A stretch of DNA of 44,073 nucleotides from an uncultured Clostridia bacterium (GTDB lineage Bacteria; Bacillota; Clostridia; Oscillospirales; Ruminococcaceae): the NCBI GenBank assembly GCA_947588805.1, contig CANPYR010000018.1, forward strand, positions 1-44,073, read 5' to 3'. Of this stretch, positions 32,611-41,395 are shown piece by piece. The notes below the pieces were generated by a model. It was not told where the DNA came from, did not search any database, and worked only from the letters and a program-made list of their open reading frames with translations. Every line of letters begins with the position of its first letter. The stretch's first letter is position 1. A program made the translations under genes and the position numbers.

Positions 32611-33487
32611 CCCCGCCGAAGCTTTTTACGGCGCTGAAAATACCGTTTTCCGCTTTTCCTATCCCGATAAAATCCTTCCCGTAAACCCGGTAAAGACCTT
32701 CGTCGGAAACTCCTATCCTGTCTTTGTCAAGCCGCACGCCGTTTGAGTAAAGTCTTTCTGACTTTTCGGTGAGCGTTATCTTCGGATAAACCGTGAAGCA
32801 GCTCTCCGCGGGAAGTATCATCTCGCCGATGCTGCCGGACAGCGCCGCGCTTTCGACCTCTTCAAGCGTTACGCAGTCTTTTATGTCAAAGCCCTGAGAA
32901 TAGGTTCTTCTGAGCCCGCTCATGACTCCTAAGGTCTTAATGCGTTCGCCGATATCGTTTATAAGCGTTCTTATATATGTCCCTTTGGAGCAGGAAACGT
33001 CGAGCGTTCCGCTCTGCGAGGCTTCGTCGAAGCTTAGGATCTCAAGCGAATAGATCTCTATCTCGCGGGCTTTTCTTTCGCACACGCCGCCGGAGCGTGC
33101 GATATCATAAAGCCTTTTTCCTCCGACCTTGACCGCGGAATACATAGGCGGCAGCTGCAATATCTTCCCGCGAAATTCCGGGAGTATTTTTTCTATGTCT
33201 TCAAGAGCCGCTCTGACTTCGCTCTTTTCGGTTATTTCGCCGATCGCGTCCTGAGTATCGGAAGAATATCCGAGCTTGAATTCCGCGCGGTATCTTTTCT
33301 CCCCGTCCGGAAGAAGATCTATAGCCTTGGTCGCCCGTCCTATAAATACCGGCAAAACTCCCGTCGCCATCGGATCGAGCGTTCCGGAGTGGCCGAGCTT
33401 TTTGGTCTTTAATATCCCTCTGAGCTTAGCGATAACGTCAAAAGACGTGAACCCCTGCGGCTTGTCTATAAGAATTATCCCGTTCAC
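32597..33487 (-). CDS. truB: tRNA pseudouridine-55 synthase
   Basis: This 296-residue enzyme makes pseudouridine at position 55 in the T-loop of tRNAs. It shows MNGIILIDKPQGFTSFDVIA, the catalytic loop GHSGTLDPMATGVLPV with the essential aspartate (about residue 39), and YRAEFKLGYSSDTQDAIGEI. The C-terminal PUA-like part is RLYSNGVRLDKDRIGV. The length is normal. It overlaps nrnA by 4 bp and the ribF-like gene by 14 bp in the usual Firmicute order. Confidence 0.96.
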   Translation of the reverse strand: MNGIILIDKPQGFTSFDVIAKLRGILKTKKLGHSGTLDPMATGVLPVFIGRATKAIDLLPDGEKRYRAEFKLGYSSDTQDAIGEITEKSEVRAALEDIEKILPEFRGKILQLPPMYSAVKVGGKRLYDIARSGGVCERKAREIEIYSLEILSFDEASQSGTLDVSCSKGTYIRTLINDIGERIKTLGVMSGLRRTYSQGFDIKDCVTLEEVESAALSGSIGEMILPAESCFTVYPKITLTEKSERLYSNGVRLDKDRIGVSDEGLYRVYGKDFIGIGKAENGIFSAVKSFGGDDNN

Positions 33488-34437
33488 AGATACTCAGCCG
33501 CGGCTGCCATGAGCCTTTCGGCGACCTCTTTTTCGCTTCCCTTTACAGTGCATCCCGCCGCTCTGACATGCCCGCCGCCGCCGAAGCGTGAAGCTATCGC
33601 CGCCGCGTCCGCGGAAACGGTTCTCACCGAAGCCTTGTACGCGGTCGGATCCTCGGCTTGCTGCTTAAGGGTTATCCCTATCTCTACTCCCTCTACGCTT
33701 AACGGTATCCCCGCAAAAGCGTCAAGCTCGGCTCTGTCTATTTTGCAGCTGTCGATAATTTCATTGGTTACGGTTATAAGCGCGATCCTGCCGTCCTCGC
33801 TGAACCGCATGGTGCTTATCGCCTTCTGCTCCCCGAGGATCCTCCCCCGGGACTTTACCTGAAACATCGCTCTGTTTATCTCGGCAGCCCTGCACCCGGC
33901 TTCTTTAAGATCGGCCGCCGCGCGGTGAGCGTCGGGGCTTGTTCCCTCAAACATGAAGCACCCCGTATCGGTGGCGATACCGGTATAGAGACAGTCCGCA
34001 GCGAGCGGAGAGATCTCCCCGCCGACGAGCTTTATAACGTTATAAATAATAAGGCAGGTAGCGCAGCAATCTCCGTCCACATAGCTCTCGCGAGCAAACA
34101 TACGGTTAGAAAAGTGGTGGTCTACGCAGATATCTATCCTGTCCGCGTATTCCTCTTCAAGCGGAGAGCCTAAAAGCTTAGTATCCGCAACGTCTACCGA
34201 TACCACGGTCTTCTCTTCAAAATCAAGATCCTCGTACCCTTCGGCAAGGTATGAAAACAGCGCGGGGAAGCCGTCGGAATTTTTCACGTTCGCCTTTATC
34301 CCCCTTGAACGAAGCCAGTAGCAGAGCCCTAAACCCGCGCCGACGGTATCTCCGTCCGGGCGGGCGTGAGTAAGGATCGTGACGTTATCTATCTGCGTGA
34401 GCTTTTTCGCAAGATCGTTAAGCGTTTCAATTTTCAT
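33484..34437 (-). CDS. nrnA: DHH-family nanoRNase / pAp phosphatase
   Basis: This 317-residue DHH/DHHA1 phosphoesterase degrades short RNA oligonucleotides and, in relatives, 3'-phosphoadenosine-5'-phosphate. The motifs are TILTHARPDGDTVGAGLGL (metal site), VVSVDVADTKLLG, DICVDHHFSN (the DHH motif), DCLYTGIATDTGCF, and the DHHA1 glycine motif FGGGGHVRAAGC near the C-terminus. All metal ligands are visible. It lies between rbfA and truB with overlaps of 11 and 4 bp, as in B. subtilis relatives. Confidence 0.94.
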   Translation of the reverse strand: MKIETLNDLAKKLTQIDNVTILTHARPDGDTVGAGLGLCYWLRSRGIKANVKNSDGFPALFSYLAEGYEDLDFEEKTVVSVDVADTKLLGSPLEEEYADRIDICVDHHFSNRMFARESYVDGDCCATCLIIYNVIKLVGGEISPLAADCLYTGIATDTGCFMFEGTSPDAHRAAADLKEAGCRAAEINRAMFQVKSRGRILGEQKAISTMRFSEDGRIALITVTNEIIDSCKIDRAELDAFAGIPLSVEGVEIGITLKQQAEDPTAYKASVRTVSADAAAIASRFGGGGHVRAAGCTVKGSEKEVAERLMAAAAEYL

Positions 34438-34804
34438 TTTCTTCCTCCTTGACGTCCTCGGGGATGTTAAGCTCTTTAAGCATTTTTGAAATATGCGCGG
34501 AGTATTCGGCCGAATCGTCGGCGATAAAGCGAAGCTCCGGCGCTTTTCTAATCCCCAAGACCGCGACTATTTCATGCCTTAAAAGCCCAGAAGCGCTCTC
34601 AAGACCTTTTACCGCTTCCTTAGCGGCGCTTATCCCGTCAAGGCTTGAAACGTATACCTTCGCCACCGAGCGGTCGCGCGATACGTCCGCTCTGACTACG
34701 GTAAGGCGCTCGGCGTTAATCCTCGGGTCCTTAAGATCCCGAAGCTTGCCGCCGATTATCCTCTGAATGTCCGATGAAAGCCTTGCGGCCTTGAAATCAG
34801 CCAT
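34427..34804 (-). CDS. rbfA: Ribosome-binding factor A
   Basis: This 125-residue KH-like protein assists late 30S subunit maturation near the 5' end of 16S rRNA. It shows DIQRIIGGKLRDLKDPRINA, VVRADVSRDRSVAKVYVSSL and the strand RHEIVAVLGIRKAPELRFIA. The C-terminal tail is short and acidic. It overlaps nrnA by 11 bp and follows infB by 31 bp, the conserved order in this operon. Confidence 0.95.
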   Translation of the reverse strand: MADFKAARLSSDIQRIIGGKLRDLKDPRINAERLTVVRADVSRDRSVAKVYVSSLDGISAAKEAVKGLESASGLLRHEIVAVLGIRKAPELRFIADDSAEYSAHISKMLKELNIPEDVKEEENEN

Positions 34805-34835
34805 AATTTTCTCCTTAAATATATTACCGAATTTA

Positions 34836-37358
34836 TTACCGCTCTTCTTCCTGCATCACATAGCCCTCGAAGATATCGCCCTCTTTGAAGTCGCTGAACT
34901 TTTCGAGCGTGATACCGCATTCAAATCCGGCGGCCACGTCCCTGACGTTATCTTTGAAGCGCTTCAGGCTCGACATCTTGTCGTCGGCGATGATGATTCC
35001 GTCGCGCACTATTCTTACCTGATCGCTTCTTGAGATCTTCCCGTCGAGCACATAGCATCCCGCTACCGCTCCGACTCCCGTGATCTTATAGACCTGCCTT
35101 ACCTCTACGCGGGCGGTATCGACCTCCTTGAACTTCGGAGCGAGCATGCCCTTCATAGCGGTCTGGATCTCTTCTATCGCGTCGTATATGACTCTGTAGA
35201 GTCTCATATCCACTCCGTCGCGTTCGGCGTTCGCCTTTGCTACGGGGTCGGGTCTTACGTTGAAGCCGACGATGATGGCGTTTGAAGCGGAAGCGAGCAT
35301 AACGTCGCTTTCCGATACCGCGCCCACGCCGCCGTGGATGACCTTGACTCTGACCTCGTCGTTCGAGATCTTTTCAAGCGACTGCTTTACAGCTTCCACC
35401 GAGCCCTGTACGTCCGCTTTTACTACGATCGGAAGCTCCTTCATCTCTCCCTCGGAGATCTGACTGAAGAGGTTGTCGAGCGTTACCTTCTGGTACTGCT
35501 TGAATATCTCTTCCTTGGCTTCCTGCTTTCTCTGCTCCACAAGCTCCCTTGCGAGCTTTTCATCCGCTACCGCGTTGAATACGTCTCCCGCGGACGGAGC
35601 TTCGTCGAGTCCGGTTATCTCCACCGGCACTGCGGGACCCGCTTCGGCAACGGCCCTTCCCTTGTCGTCGGTCATGGTCCTTACGCGTCCTACGGCGGTC
35701 CCGGCGATTATGATATCTCCCATCTTAAGGGTGCCGTTCTGTACCAGGACCGTCGCCACGGGCCCGCGGCCGCGATCCAAGCGAGCTTCGATGACGGAGC
35801 CCTTTGCGAGCCTGTTCGGATTCGCCTTGAGCTCCAGAACGTCCGCGACTAAAAGAACGTTTTCCAGAAGCTCGTCGATACCCTCTCCGGTCTTTGCGGA
35901 GACGGGAACGCATACCACGTCGCCGCCCCATGCTTCGACCACAAGATCGTGCTCGGTGAGCTGCTGCATTATCCTGTCAGGGTTCGCGCCCTCTTTATCC
36001 ATTTTATTTATAGCTACGATTATGGATACTCCCGCCGCCTTAGCGTGGTTTATGGCTTCCACGGTCTGCGGCATGATGCCGTCGTCCGCTGCGACTACGA
36101 GTATAGCGATATCCGTTACCATCGCTCCTCTTAAACGCATGGCGGTGAAAGCTTCATGTCCCGGGGTATCAAGAAAAGTTATGTCCCGCCCGTTTACGGA
36201 TACCCTGTAAGCGCCGATGTGCTGAGTGATACCTCCGGCTTCGGTCGCGGTGACGTTCGCGTGACGGATCTTATCAAGAAGCGATGTCTTGCCGTGGTCG
36301 ACGTGACCCATGACCACTACCACGGGGCTTCTCTCCACAAGATCCTCTTCCTTATCCTCTTCGTCTACGATAAGGCGCTCCTCGATGGTGACTACCACCT
36401 CTTTCTGGACCTTAGCGCCCAGCTCCTCCGCGACGAGCGAAGCGGTATCAAAATCGACGGTCTGGTTGATGTTTGCAAAAATTCCGAGAGTCATGAGCTT
36501 TTTGATTACCTCGGTGGCCGTGACTTTAAGGCGCGAGGCAAGCTCGGAAACGGTTATCTCGTCCGGTATGGAAACGCGGAGCTGCTGCTTTCTTGCGCGC
36601 TCAAGCTCCAAACGGCGAAGCTTTTCGGCTTCGGTCTCGCGCTTTGATGAAAGCTGCTGCTTTTTCTGCTGCTTCGATTTCTGCACGAGCTTCTGCTTCT
36701 TCTGGTAGTTGTCGTTGTTCTTTCTCCCACTGTCCGCAAGATTGTCGTAGTGCTCGTTGTATTTGTCTATGTTCACATAGCTTCCGCGAGTATCGACCAC
36801 TCTCTGCTGCTTCTCCGCGACGGACACCGATCCCTGGGTTATAAGCTTCTGACGCTCGCCGTGCTCCTGCTTCTTCGCGGGCTTTTTCTCCTGCTTCTGC
36901 TTTTTGGGCGGCTCGGGCTTTTTCGGCTCCGGTTTCGGCTCGGGCTTGGGCTCGGGTTTTTGCTCTTCGGGCTTCTTTTCGACCTGAGCGGGCTTCTCGG
37001 GAGCGGGAGCCTCGGGCTTATTCTCCTCGGGCTTCTCGGCGGGCGCGACCGCTTTCGGCTCGGGCTTTTTATCCGCAGCCGCAGGCTTTTCTTCGGTCTT
37101 TTTCGCTTCCGCGGGCTTTTTGGGCTGCTTAGGCTCGGGCTTCGGGGTTTTCGACTTGTCGGCGAAGTATTCCTCGAAGCTCTCTACCTGATTTTTGGAA
37201 GTAAACAGCTCGAATACATAGTTTACCTCCTCGGGAGTCAGCGAAGCGCTCGGCTTTTTCGCGCCGAAGCGCGCCGAAAGGACTTCTACAAGCTCCGCTG
37301 ACTGCAGCTTCAAGTCCTTTGCCAGATCTGTCAGTTTATATTTTTTTATCATAGGCAT
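34836..37358 (-). CDS. infB: Translation initiation factor IF-2
   Basis: This 840-residue GTPase brings initiator tRNA to the 30S subunit. The N-terminal IF2N module is [21 protein letters not shown] very long linker (about 70-230) is rich in Pro/Glu/Lys and Lys/Gln repeats. A second IF2N motif occurs at about 265 ([20 protein letters not shown]). The G domain has [26 protein letters not shown] and NKMD. Domains II-IV follow, including [20 protein letters not shown]. The start overlaps the ylxQ stop (TAATG). A second ATG two codons later has better spacing from GGAGG. Confidence 0.96.
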   Translation of the reverse strand: MPMIKKYKLTDLAKDLKLQSAELVEVLSARFGAKKPSASLTPEEVNYVFELFTSKNQVESFEEYFADKSKTPKPEPKQPKKPAEAKKTEEKPAAADKKPEPKAVAPAEKPEENKPEAPAPEKPAQVEKKPEEQKPEPKPEPKPEPKKPEPPKKQKQEKKPAKKQEHGERQKLITQGSVSVAEKQQRVVDTRGSYVNIDKYNEHYDNLADSGRKNNDNYQKKQKLVQKSKQQKKQQLSSKRETEAEKLRRLELERARKQQLRVSIPDEITVSELASRLKVTATEVIKKLMTLGIFANINQTVDFDTASLVAEELGAKVQKEVVVTIEERLIVDEEDKEEDLVERSPVVVVMGHVDHGKTSLLDKIRHANVTATEAGGITQHIGAYRVSVNGRDITFLDTPGHEAFTAMRLRGAMVTDIAILVVAADDGIMPQTVEAINHAKAAGVSIIVAINKMDKEGANPDRIMQQLTEHDLVVEAWGGDVVCVPVSAKTGEGIDELLENVLLVADVLELKANPNRLAKGSVIEARLDRGRGPVATVLVQNGTLKMGDIIIAGTAVGRVRTMTDDKGRAVAEAGPAVPVEITGLDEAPSAGDVFNAVADEKLARELVEQRKQEAKEEIFKQYQKVTLDNLFSQISEGEMKELPIVVKADVQGSVEAVKQSLEKISNDEVRVKVIHGGVGAVSESDVMLASASNAIIVGFNVRPDPVAKANAERDGVDMRLYRVIYDAIEEIQTAMKGMLAPKFKEVDTARVEVRQVYKITGVGAVAGCYVLDGKISRSDQVRIVRDGIIIADDKMSSLKRFKDNVRDVAAGFECGITLEKFSDFKEGDIFEGYVMQEEER

Positions 37359-37681
37359 TAGTCCTCCAGTCGAATGTTGTTTTCATTTTCCGTCTTTTTC
37401 AGAATAGCGTCCGCAAAGCCCTTATCCTTAACCGCCAAAACTCCGTAGGGCTTTCCGACCGCCGCGGCTATACCGTAAACGCTTTCGGGAGCGGTAATGC
37501 ATCTTACCCCGCCCCGTCGGCATTCAAATTCGATTCCCGCGCGTGATTTTTCGGAAAGATCGCAAGCCGTTATAACAAGCCTTGCTTCCTTTTTTCTTAT
37601 CGCATTTTTCACCTCGTCGGTCCCGCCGACGAGCTTTCCCGCCCTTCGGCAGACCGAAAGAATGCTTCCGAGTCCGTTCAT
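37358..37681 (-). CDS. ylxQ: L7Ae-family RNA-binding protein YlxQ
   Basis: This 107-residue protein of the L7Ae/L30e fold (kink-turn-binding) shows [55 protein letters not shown] and [13 protein letters not shown]. It is the small L7Ae-like protein standard between ylxR and infB in Firmicutes. Its RNA target in vivo is not established. It overlaps ylxR by 4 bp and infB by one base, so translation is coupled along the operon. Confidence 0.92.
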   Translation of the reverse strand: MNGLGSILSVCRRAGKLVGGTDEVKNAIRKKEARLVITACDLSEKSRAGIEFECRRGGVRCITAPESVYGIAAAVGKPYGVLAVKDKGFADAILKKTENENNIRLED

Positions 37682-37956
37682 GGCGTTTCCCCCTTTGAAA
37701 GCTCCACTTCAAGACGGTCGTATATTTCGGGAGAAATCTCGCAGGAAAACGCTTTTTCAAGCTTTTTTCCCTTCCGCGCCTTTTTAAGGCATTCCGGGTT
37801 TCGGCAGATATACGCCCCGCGCCCCGGCTTTTTGCCGACCGCGTCGAGACTTATCTCGCCCTCCGGCGATCTCACTATTCTGATAAGCTCCTTTTTAGGC
37901 TTCGATTCAAAGCAGCCCACGCAGGAGCGCATCGGAATTTTCCGCGGCTTTATCAC
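37678..37956 (-). CDS. ylxR: YlxR family protein (DUF448)
   Basis: This 92-residue nucleic-acid-binding protein has the family motifs MRSCVGCFESKPKKELIRIV and GRGAYICRNPECLKKARKGK. In B. subtilis and Streptococcus relatives it is a small RNA-binding protein, and it has been linked to RNase P. That role is not tested here. It overlaps nusA and ylxQ by 4 bp each. The position between nusA and ylxQ is diagnostic. Confidence 0.93.
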   Translation of the reverse strand: MIKPRKIPMRSCVGCFESKPKKELIRIVRSPEGEISLDAVGKKPGRGAYICRNPECLKKARKGKKLEKAFSCEISPEIYDRLEVELSKGETP

Positions 37957-39101
37957 TCTTTCGCTTCCTCCCCGGAGGTCTCAAAATCCGGCTCCGCTTC
38001 GTCGGAAATTTCATCCGTAAGATCAGCCTTAAGCTCCTCTTCGGGTTCGCTCTTAGGCTCTGAGGACTGTGACTTTGAGACTATATCTATTTTATATTTT
38101 GTAAGTCTTGCGGCAAGCTTTGCATTCTGACCGCGGTTTCCTATCGCAAGCGAAAGCTGATTGTCCGGAACGATAACCGTGCAGCTCTTCGGGTCGGTAT
38201 CGTGGATATCCACGCTCAGGACCTCCGCGGGAGCGAGCGCTCTTGCGATGAATTCCGAATCGTCCTCGCTCCAGGGAATAAGATCTATCTTTTCGCCGCA
38301 AAGCTCGCCCTTTATCGCCGCGATCCTGGTCTGCTTGGGACCTATGCACGCGCCGACCGGATCTACGTCCGGATTGTTTGCGGAAACTGCGACCTTGCTT
38401 CTTGAACCTGCTTCGCGGCTGATGGCCTTGATCTCTACAAGCCCGTCGTATATCTCCGGGACCTCAAGCTCAAACAGCCTTTTAACGAAGTCCTGATGGC
38501 TTCTTGATACTCTCACATAAGGCTTCTTGTCCGGACGGATGCTTACCACATATACTTTAATATGCTCGCCGGGACGGTACTGCTCTCCGGGGATGTGTTC
38601 CGCTCTCGGGAAGTATATCTCGTCCTTGTCTATCAAAATAACAGCGTTTCCGGTCGCAGGCTCCACCTTCTGCACCGTCGCGGTCACGATTTCATGCTCC
38701 TTATCGCGGTACTGCTCGATAAGTCTCTCGCGCTCGTACTGCTTTATGTCCGAGCGTATGGACTGCTTAGCGGAGCTTGCGGCGACTCTGTGAAGATGAA
38801 GAGGATTAAGCGGGATCTCCACTATCCCGCCGACGTACGCCGACGTATCGTAGGTGAGCGCTTCGTCAAGCGTTATCTCGTTGTCGGGATCCTCCGGCTC
38901 GCCCTCTACGACGGTCTTGATAAGCCCCATAGAAAACGTCTCGGTCTCGGGATCTATCTCTATTCTGATATTTTCCGTGTACGGATAGTCGTGCTTTATA
39001 GCTCTTGCCATTCCCGCCTTGATCTTCTCGATAAGCGCTTCGCCCGAGATGCCGTTCTGCTGTTCAAGGCTCCTGATAGCGTCAAAAATTTCGTTGCTCA
39101 T
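37953..39101 (-). CDS. nusA: Transcription termination/antitermination factor NusA
   Basis: This 382-residue protein binds RNA polymerase and modulates pausing and termination. Residues 1-120 form the polymerase-binding domain (SNEIFDAIRSLEQQNGISGE, MARAIKHDY). The S1 domain follows (IVTATVQKVEPATGNAVILI). Two KH domains contain DPVGACIGPKQTRIAAIKGE and VPDNQLSLAIGNRGQNAKLA. The acidic tail has no AR repeats, as in other Firmicutes. GAGGTAA precedes the ATG. It is separated from rimP by 112 bp with no terminator. Confidence 0.96.
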   Translation of the reverse strand: MSNEIFDAIRSLEQQNGISGEALIEKIKAGMARAIKHDYPYTENIRIEIDPETETFSMGLIKTVVEGEPEDPDNEITLDEALTYDTSAYVGGIVEIPLNPLHLHRVAASSAKQSIRSDIKQYERERLIEQYRDKEHEIVTATVQKVEPATGNAVILIDKDEIYFPRAEHIPGEQYRPGEHIKVYVVSIRPDKKPYVRVSRSHQDFVKRLFELEVPEIYDGLVEIKAISREAGSRSKVAVSANNPDVDPVGACIGPKQTRIAAIKGELCGEKIDLIPWSEDDSEFIARALAPAEVLSVDIHDTDPKSCTVIVPDNQLSLAIGNRGQNAKLAARLTKYKIDIVSKSQSSEPKSEPEEELKADLTDEISDEAEPDFETSGEEAKE

Positions 39102-39213
39102 TTTTTCTGATTACCTCGCTTTGTTATTAAATGTTTGATACTTCTGATACTTAGATACTTGGATAATTTGGTATTCCCTGTTACTGTTTTCAAAATCCCC
39201 CGTCCTCTGCTCC

Positions 39214-39708
39214 TTAAGAACCGAAGTCGAGATCCCCGAAGTCTCCGTCGTCAAGCTTCACGAAAGCCGTTTTTGAAAGTTCGATCTTTCGGCCGTCTTC
39301 TTCGCCGTCCCGACTCAGCGTTATAAATCCCTCGGGATCGTATCCCGAAAGGATCCCGGTAAGCTCCTTTTCGCCGTTTTCGGGCCGTATGAATCTCACC
39401 CTTACCCGGTCGCCGATACAGACCTCAAAGTGTTCCGGACGTTCAAGACGCCTTTCTATGCCGGGCGAGCAGACCTCGAAGATGTAGCTCTGAGGTATCG
39501 GGTCAACTTCATCCAAAAGAGCGTCAAGAGGGCGGTGCAGCGCTTCGCAGTCGTCGATAGTCACCCCGCCGTCCCTGTCGATATACACCCTCAGATACCA
39601 GTTCGCGCCCTCTTTTTCGAGCTTAACGTCCCAAAGAAAAAGCCCGAGCCCGTCGCATAGCGGCTCCGCGAGTCCGCGAACGGTTTTAACCGCCTTGCTG
39701 TCAGCCAT
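39214..39708 (-). CDS. rimP: Ribosome maturation factor RimP
   Basis: This 164-residue protein is needed for 30S subunit maturation. It shows LCDGLGLFLWDVKLEKEGAN, YLRVYIDRDGGVTIDDCEAL and YIFEVCSPGIERRLERPEHF, with the conserved SPGxxRxL motif, followed by the small Sm-like C-terminal domain (DRVRVRFIRP, GKKELTG-type strand). The ATG at 39708 is chosen because AGGAGGGAAAT precedes it. The upstream ATG at 39732 lies inside the leader hairpin region. It is the first gene of the long leftward operon. Confidence 0.94.
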   Translation of the reverse strand: MADSKAVKTVRGLAEPLCDGLGLFLWDVKLEKEGANWYLRVYIDRDGGVTIDDCEALHRPLDALLDEVDPIPQSYIFEVCSPGIERRLERPEHFEVCIGDRVRVRFIRPENGEKELTGILSGYDPEGFITLSRDGEEDGRKIELSKTAFVKLDDGDFGDLDFGS

Positions 39709-39728
39709 ATTTCCCTCCTTACGTTTAA

Positions 39729-39760
39729 ACAAAAAAGGCGGGAATCATCAATCCAGCCTT
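39729..39760 (-). promoter_or_regulatory. Possible attenuator in the rimP-nusA leader
   Basis: The leader RNA has a terminator-like hairpin (AAGGCTGG / CCCGCCTT, loop of 10) followed by TTTTTT, before the rimP Shine-Dalgarno. As NusA acts on termination, this could be a feedback point for the operon. Confidence 0.5.
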
Positions 39761-39781
39761 TCTTAATACTTATTGATAATT

Positions 39782-39809
39782 ATTATAACACATTTTTTGA
39801 AAAATGCAA
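39782..39809 (-). promoter_or_regulatory. Promoter of the rimP-nusA-infB operon
   Basis: TTGCAT (39804-39809), a 16-bp spacer and TATAAT (39782-39787). Transcription would start about 70 bp before rimP. Between here and 39957 I see no gene. Confidence 0.7.
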
Positions 39810-39957
39810 TAGTTTTTGCAAAAAAATTTTTGAAGGGGGATTGAAACGCATTACCCCGCCGGGGACCGTTCCGCACAGATTATTTCCGGTTTTTAAAATC
39901 TTTGCGCATTCCGAACTTTTTCGGGGATTTTCATGCACAACCCAGCGATATGCCTAC

Positions 39958-39985
39958 AAAAAATACCTCTATGCGGGGTATTTCT
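39958..39985 (-). terminator. Terminator of the Spo0A-like gene
   Basis: The minus-strand stem AAATACC/GGTATTT with an 8-base loop is followed by TTTTTTG. It lies about 100 bp after the stop codon. Confidence 0.65.
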
Positions 39986-40081
39986 TTTGCGCTGAAACTT
40001 CGCTTCTGACGGCTGCCCGAATCAAGATCAAGACTTTAGCGTTTGCGCAAGCCTTCCGTTTCATTCTTTCAATTTCCTGAG

Positions 40082-40519
40082 CTAAACTATCAAACCGCTT
40101 TTTGCATACTTCGCCACTGCCGCGATGAACTCTGAGTTGGTCGCCTTTCCGGTCTTAGGGTTTGCAATATTCCCCAAAATTTCATCCGCTATCCTTTCGT
40201 CACAGGTCGAAAAACAGGCTTCGACAGCGGTTCTGACGCAGCGCTCCACCCTCGCGGGCGTTGACGCAAACTTTGCCGCGACGGCGGGATAAAGCTTTGA
40301 AGTTATGCTGTCGATATATCCGGGCTCCTCCGCAACCGCGCAGATCGCCGCTAAGAGATACCGGTACCCGGAAAGCTTTTTCGGCACTCCGAGCCGTTCA
40401 AGCGCGGCGTTGGCGGCATTTATAAGGCTTTCCTCCGTCGCGCCGCCATGATTTTTCAGACTTTTCCTCGTCCCTTCTTTCTCTCCTGAAAGTTGATTTT
40501 TCGATTCGGATTGCGTCAT
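40082..40519 (-). CDS. Stand-alone Spo0A C-terminal DNA-binding domain protein
   Basis: This 145-residue protein begins with a polar stretch (MTQSESKNQLSGEKEGTRKS), and from about residue 35 it is the Spo0A effector domain: ALERLGVPKKLSGYRYLLAA, ITSKLYPAVAAKFASTPARV (the recognition helix-turn-helix), ERCVRTAVEACFS and KATNSEFIAAVAKYAKSG. The receiver domain of full Spo0A (about 120 residues) is absent, so it cannot be a normal phosphorelay target. It may bind Spo0A-box DNA constitutively, compete with Spo0A, or serve a phage-like or developmental role. AGGAGAG precedes the ATG. The leader carries a strong hairpin (40570-40600). It stands alone. Confidence 0.85.
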   Translation of the reverse strand: MTQSESKNQLSGEKEGTRKSLKNHGGATEESLINAANAALERLGVPKKLSGYRYLLAAICAVAEEPGYIDSITSKLYPAVAAKFASTPARVERCVRTAVEACFSTCDERIADEILGNIANPKTGKATNSEFIAAVAKYAKSGLIV

Positions 40520-40569
40520 AATATCTCTCCTGTCACAATTTTTAGCAGCAAAATTGCCGCCCGTAGCCG

Positions 40570-40600
40570 AAGTCGAGCCGCATATGCTCGGTTTCGACTT
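40570..40600. other. Stem-loop in the leader of the Spo0A-like gene
   Basis: AAGTCGA and TCGACTT form a stem, with GAGC/GCTC inside. It lies between a TATAAT box (40609-40614, minus strand, no good -35) and the gene. It may be an operator or an RNA hairpin. Confidence 0.4.
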
Positions 40601-40888
40601 TTTTCTACATTATAACAGGCCGGACCGGGGAAGTCCTTCTATTTTCCTGGGGATTGAGGGGGATGAAGAATTTGTGTAAGGCGACATGAAAAGCGGCTGG
40701 GTTACGGGAGATTATGTGCAGGCGCGACAAAGAACCGGAAAAATTTGCGGGGGGGGGGTACAAATTTACATGGAATTTTATGTAAATAGATGCTTGCATT
40801 TTTTCTGAAATCAGCGAAAAAAGTCGAAAAAATAGAAAGCTGTTAGCGGGGTTGATTATTTGGAGGGGAGAAGGAGGGATGAGCAGCT

Positions 40889-41167
40889 ATTAGAAGACAG
40901 AATTGAGAAATCAGAAGTCGGAAGCTGTAACTATAGTTTTCTGCGCATAAAAGTCGGCGCGATAAAAACCCCGGGTGCGGCTTTCGCTCCTAACGACCTT
41001 TTCCCGATCCCAACCCGGGCGCAGCACGGCGCGCTCCGCTAAACTATCTACCCCACGCCCGAATCACCCATTCCGCACACATTATTTCCAAATTTCCAAT
41101 TTTTAAAATCTCTACCAATTGCAAAACCTAAAAATCTGAGATCTGATTTCTGACCTCTGTCTTCTTG
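40889..41167. repeat. Segment bounded by inverted TCTGA-type repeats
   Basis: The left arm (about 40889-40912: AGAAGACAGAATTGAGAAAT, then CAGA) is inverted relative to the right arm (about 41142-41166: TCTGATTTCTGACCTCTGTC, then TTCT), with few mismatches. The 280-bp interior has no gene. It includes GCGGCTTTCGCTCCTAACG (40973-40991), shared with the 3' end of the MutS-like B gene, and a tract (41068-41110) resembling 39868-39905. Confidence 0.55.
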
Positions 41168-41180
41168 AAGCGCCTTTCCC

Positions 41181-41209
41181 TTGACAAACCTCCTCCAAAA
41201 TGCTATAAT
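41181..41209 (+). promoter_or_regulatory. Promoter of the RNHCP gene
   Basis: TTGACA (41181-41186), a 17-bp spacer and TATAAT (41204-41209), perfect at both boxes. It leaves an untranslated leader of about 180 bases. Confidence 0.92.
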
Positions 41210-41309
41210 CTCCCTACAGACCGAAGTAAAATCCGTTCCGAAGGGGGTGCAAGCAGTATTTATCCTTTTTGTGCTAACGTCTGAATATACCATGAAAGGG
41301 GACTGCCTT

Positions 41310-41345
41310 ATGTCAAAAATTAGTAAATCGGTGATAGTAATCTGA
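41310..41345 (+). CDS. Leader peptide MSKISKSVIVI upstream of the RNHCP gene
   Basis: An 11-residue frame starts 8 bases after AAAGGGG. An in-frame ATG at 41292 would add six residues. It ends one helix turn before a stable hairpin (41349-41367). The hydrophobic end SVIVI is reminiscent of the IFVI and IAVV ends of ribosome-stalling Erm leader peptides. That is an analogy, not homology. Its place in the long leader suggests control of the next gene by translation of this peptide. Confidence 0.55.
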   Translation: MSKISKSVIVI

Positions 41346-41348
41346 CCT

Positions 41349-41367
41349 GGGAGACCGGGCGTCTCCC
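41349..41367 (+). promoter_or_regulatory. Leader hairpin, candidate attenuator
   Basis: The perfect stem GGGAGAC/GTCTCCC has loop CGGGC and is followed by GAAAAATTT. The 3' arm (GTCTCCCG) can instead pair with CGGAGGAC, the Shine-Dalgarno region at about 41386-41393 (7 of 8 pairs, one G-T). The two structures exclude each other, as in translational attenuators. Confidence 0.55.
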
Positions 41368-41395
41368 GAAAAATTTCCATTTTTCCGGAGGACAG

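Noticed and set aside
40738-40751. Run of nine or more G
   Set aside because: It is a single homopolymer without flanking pattern. It could be a sequencing problem and no function is implied.
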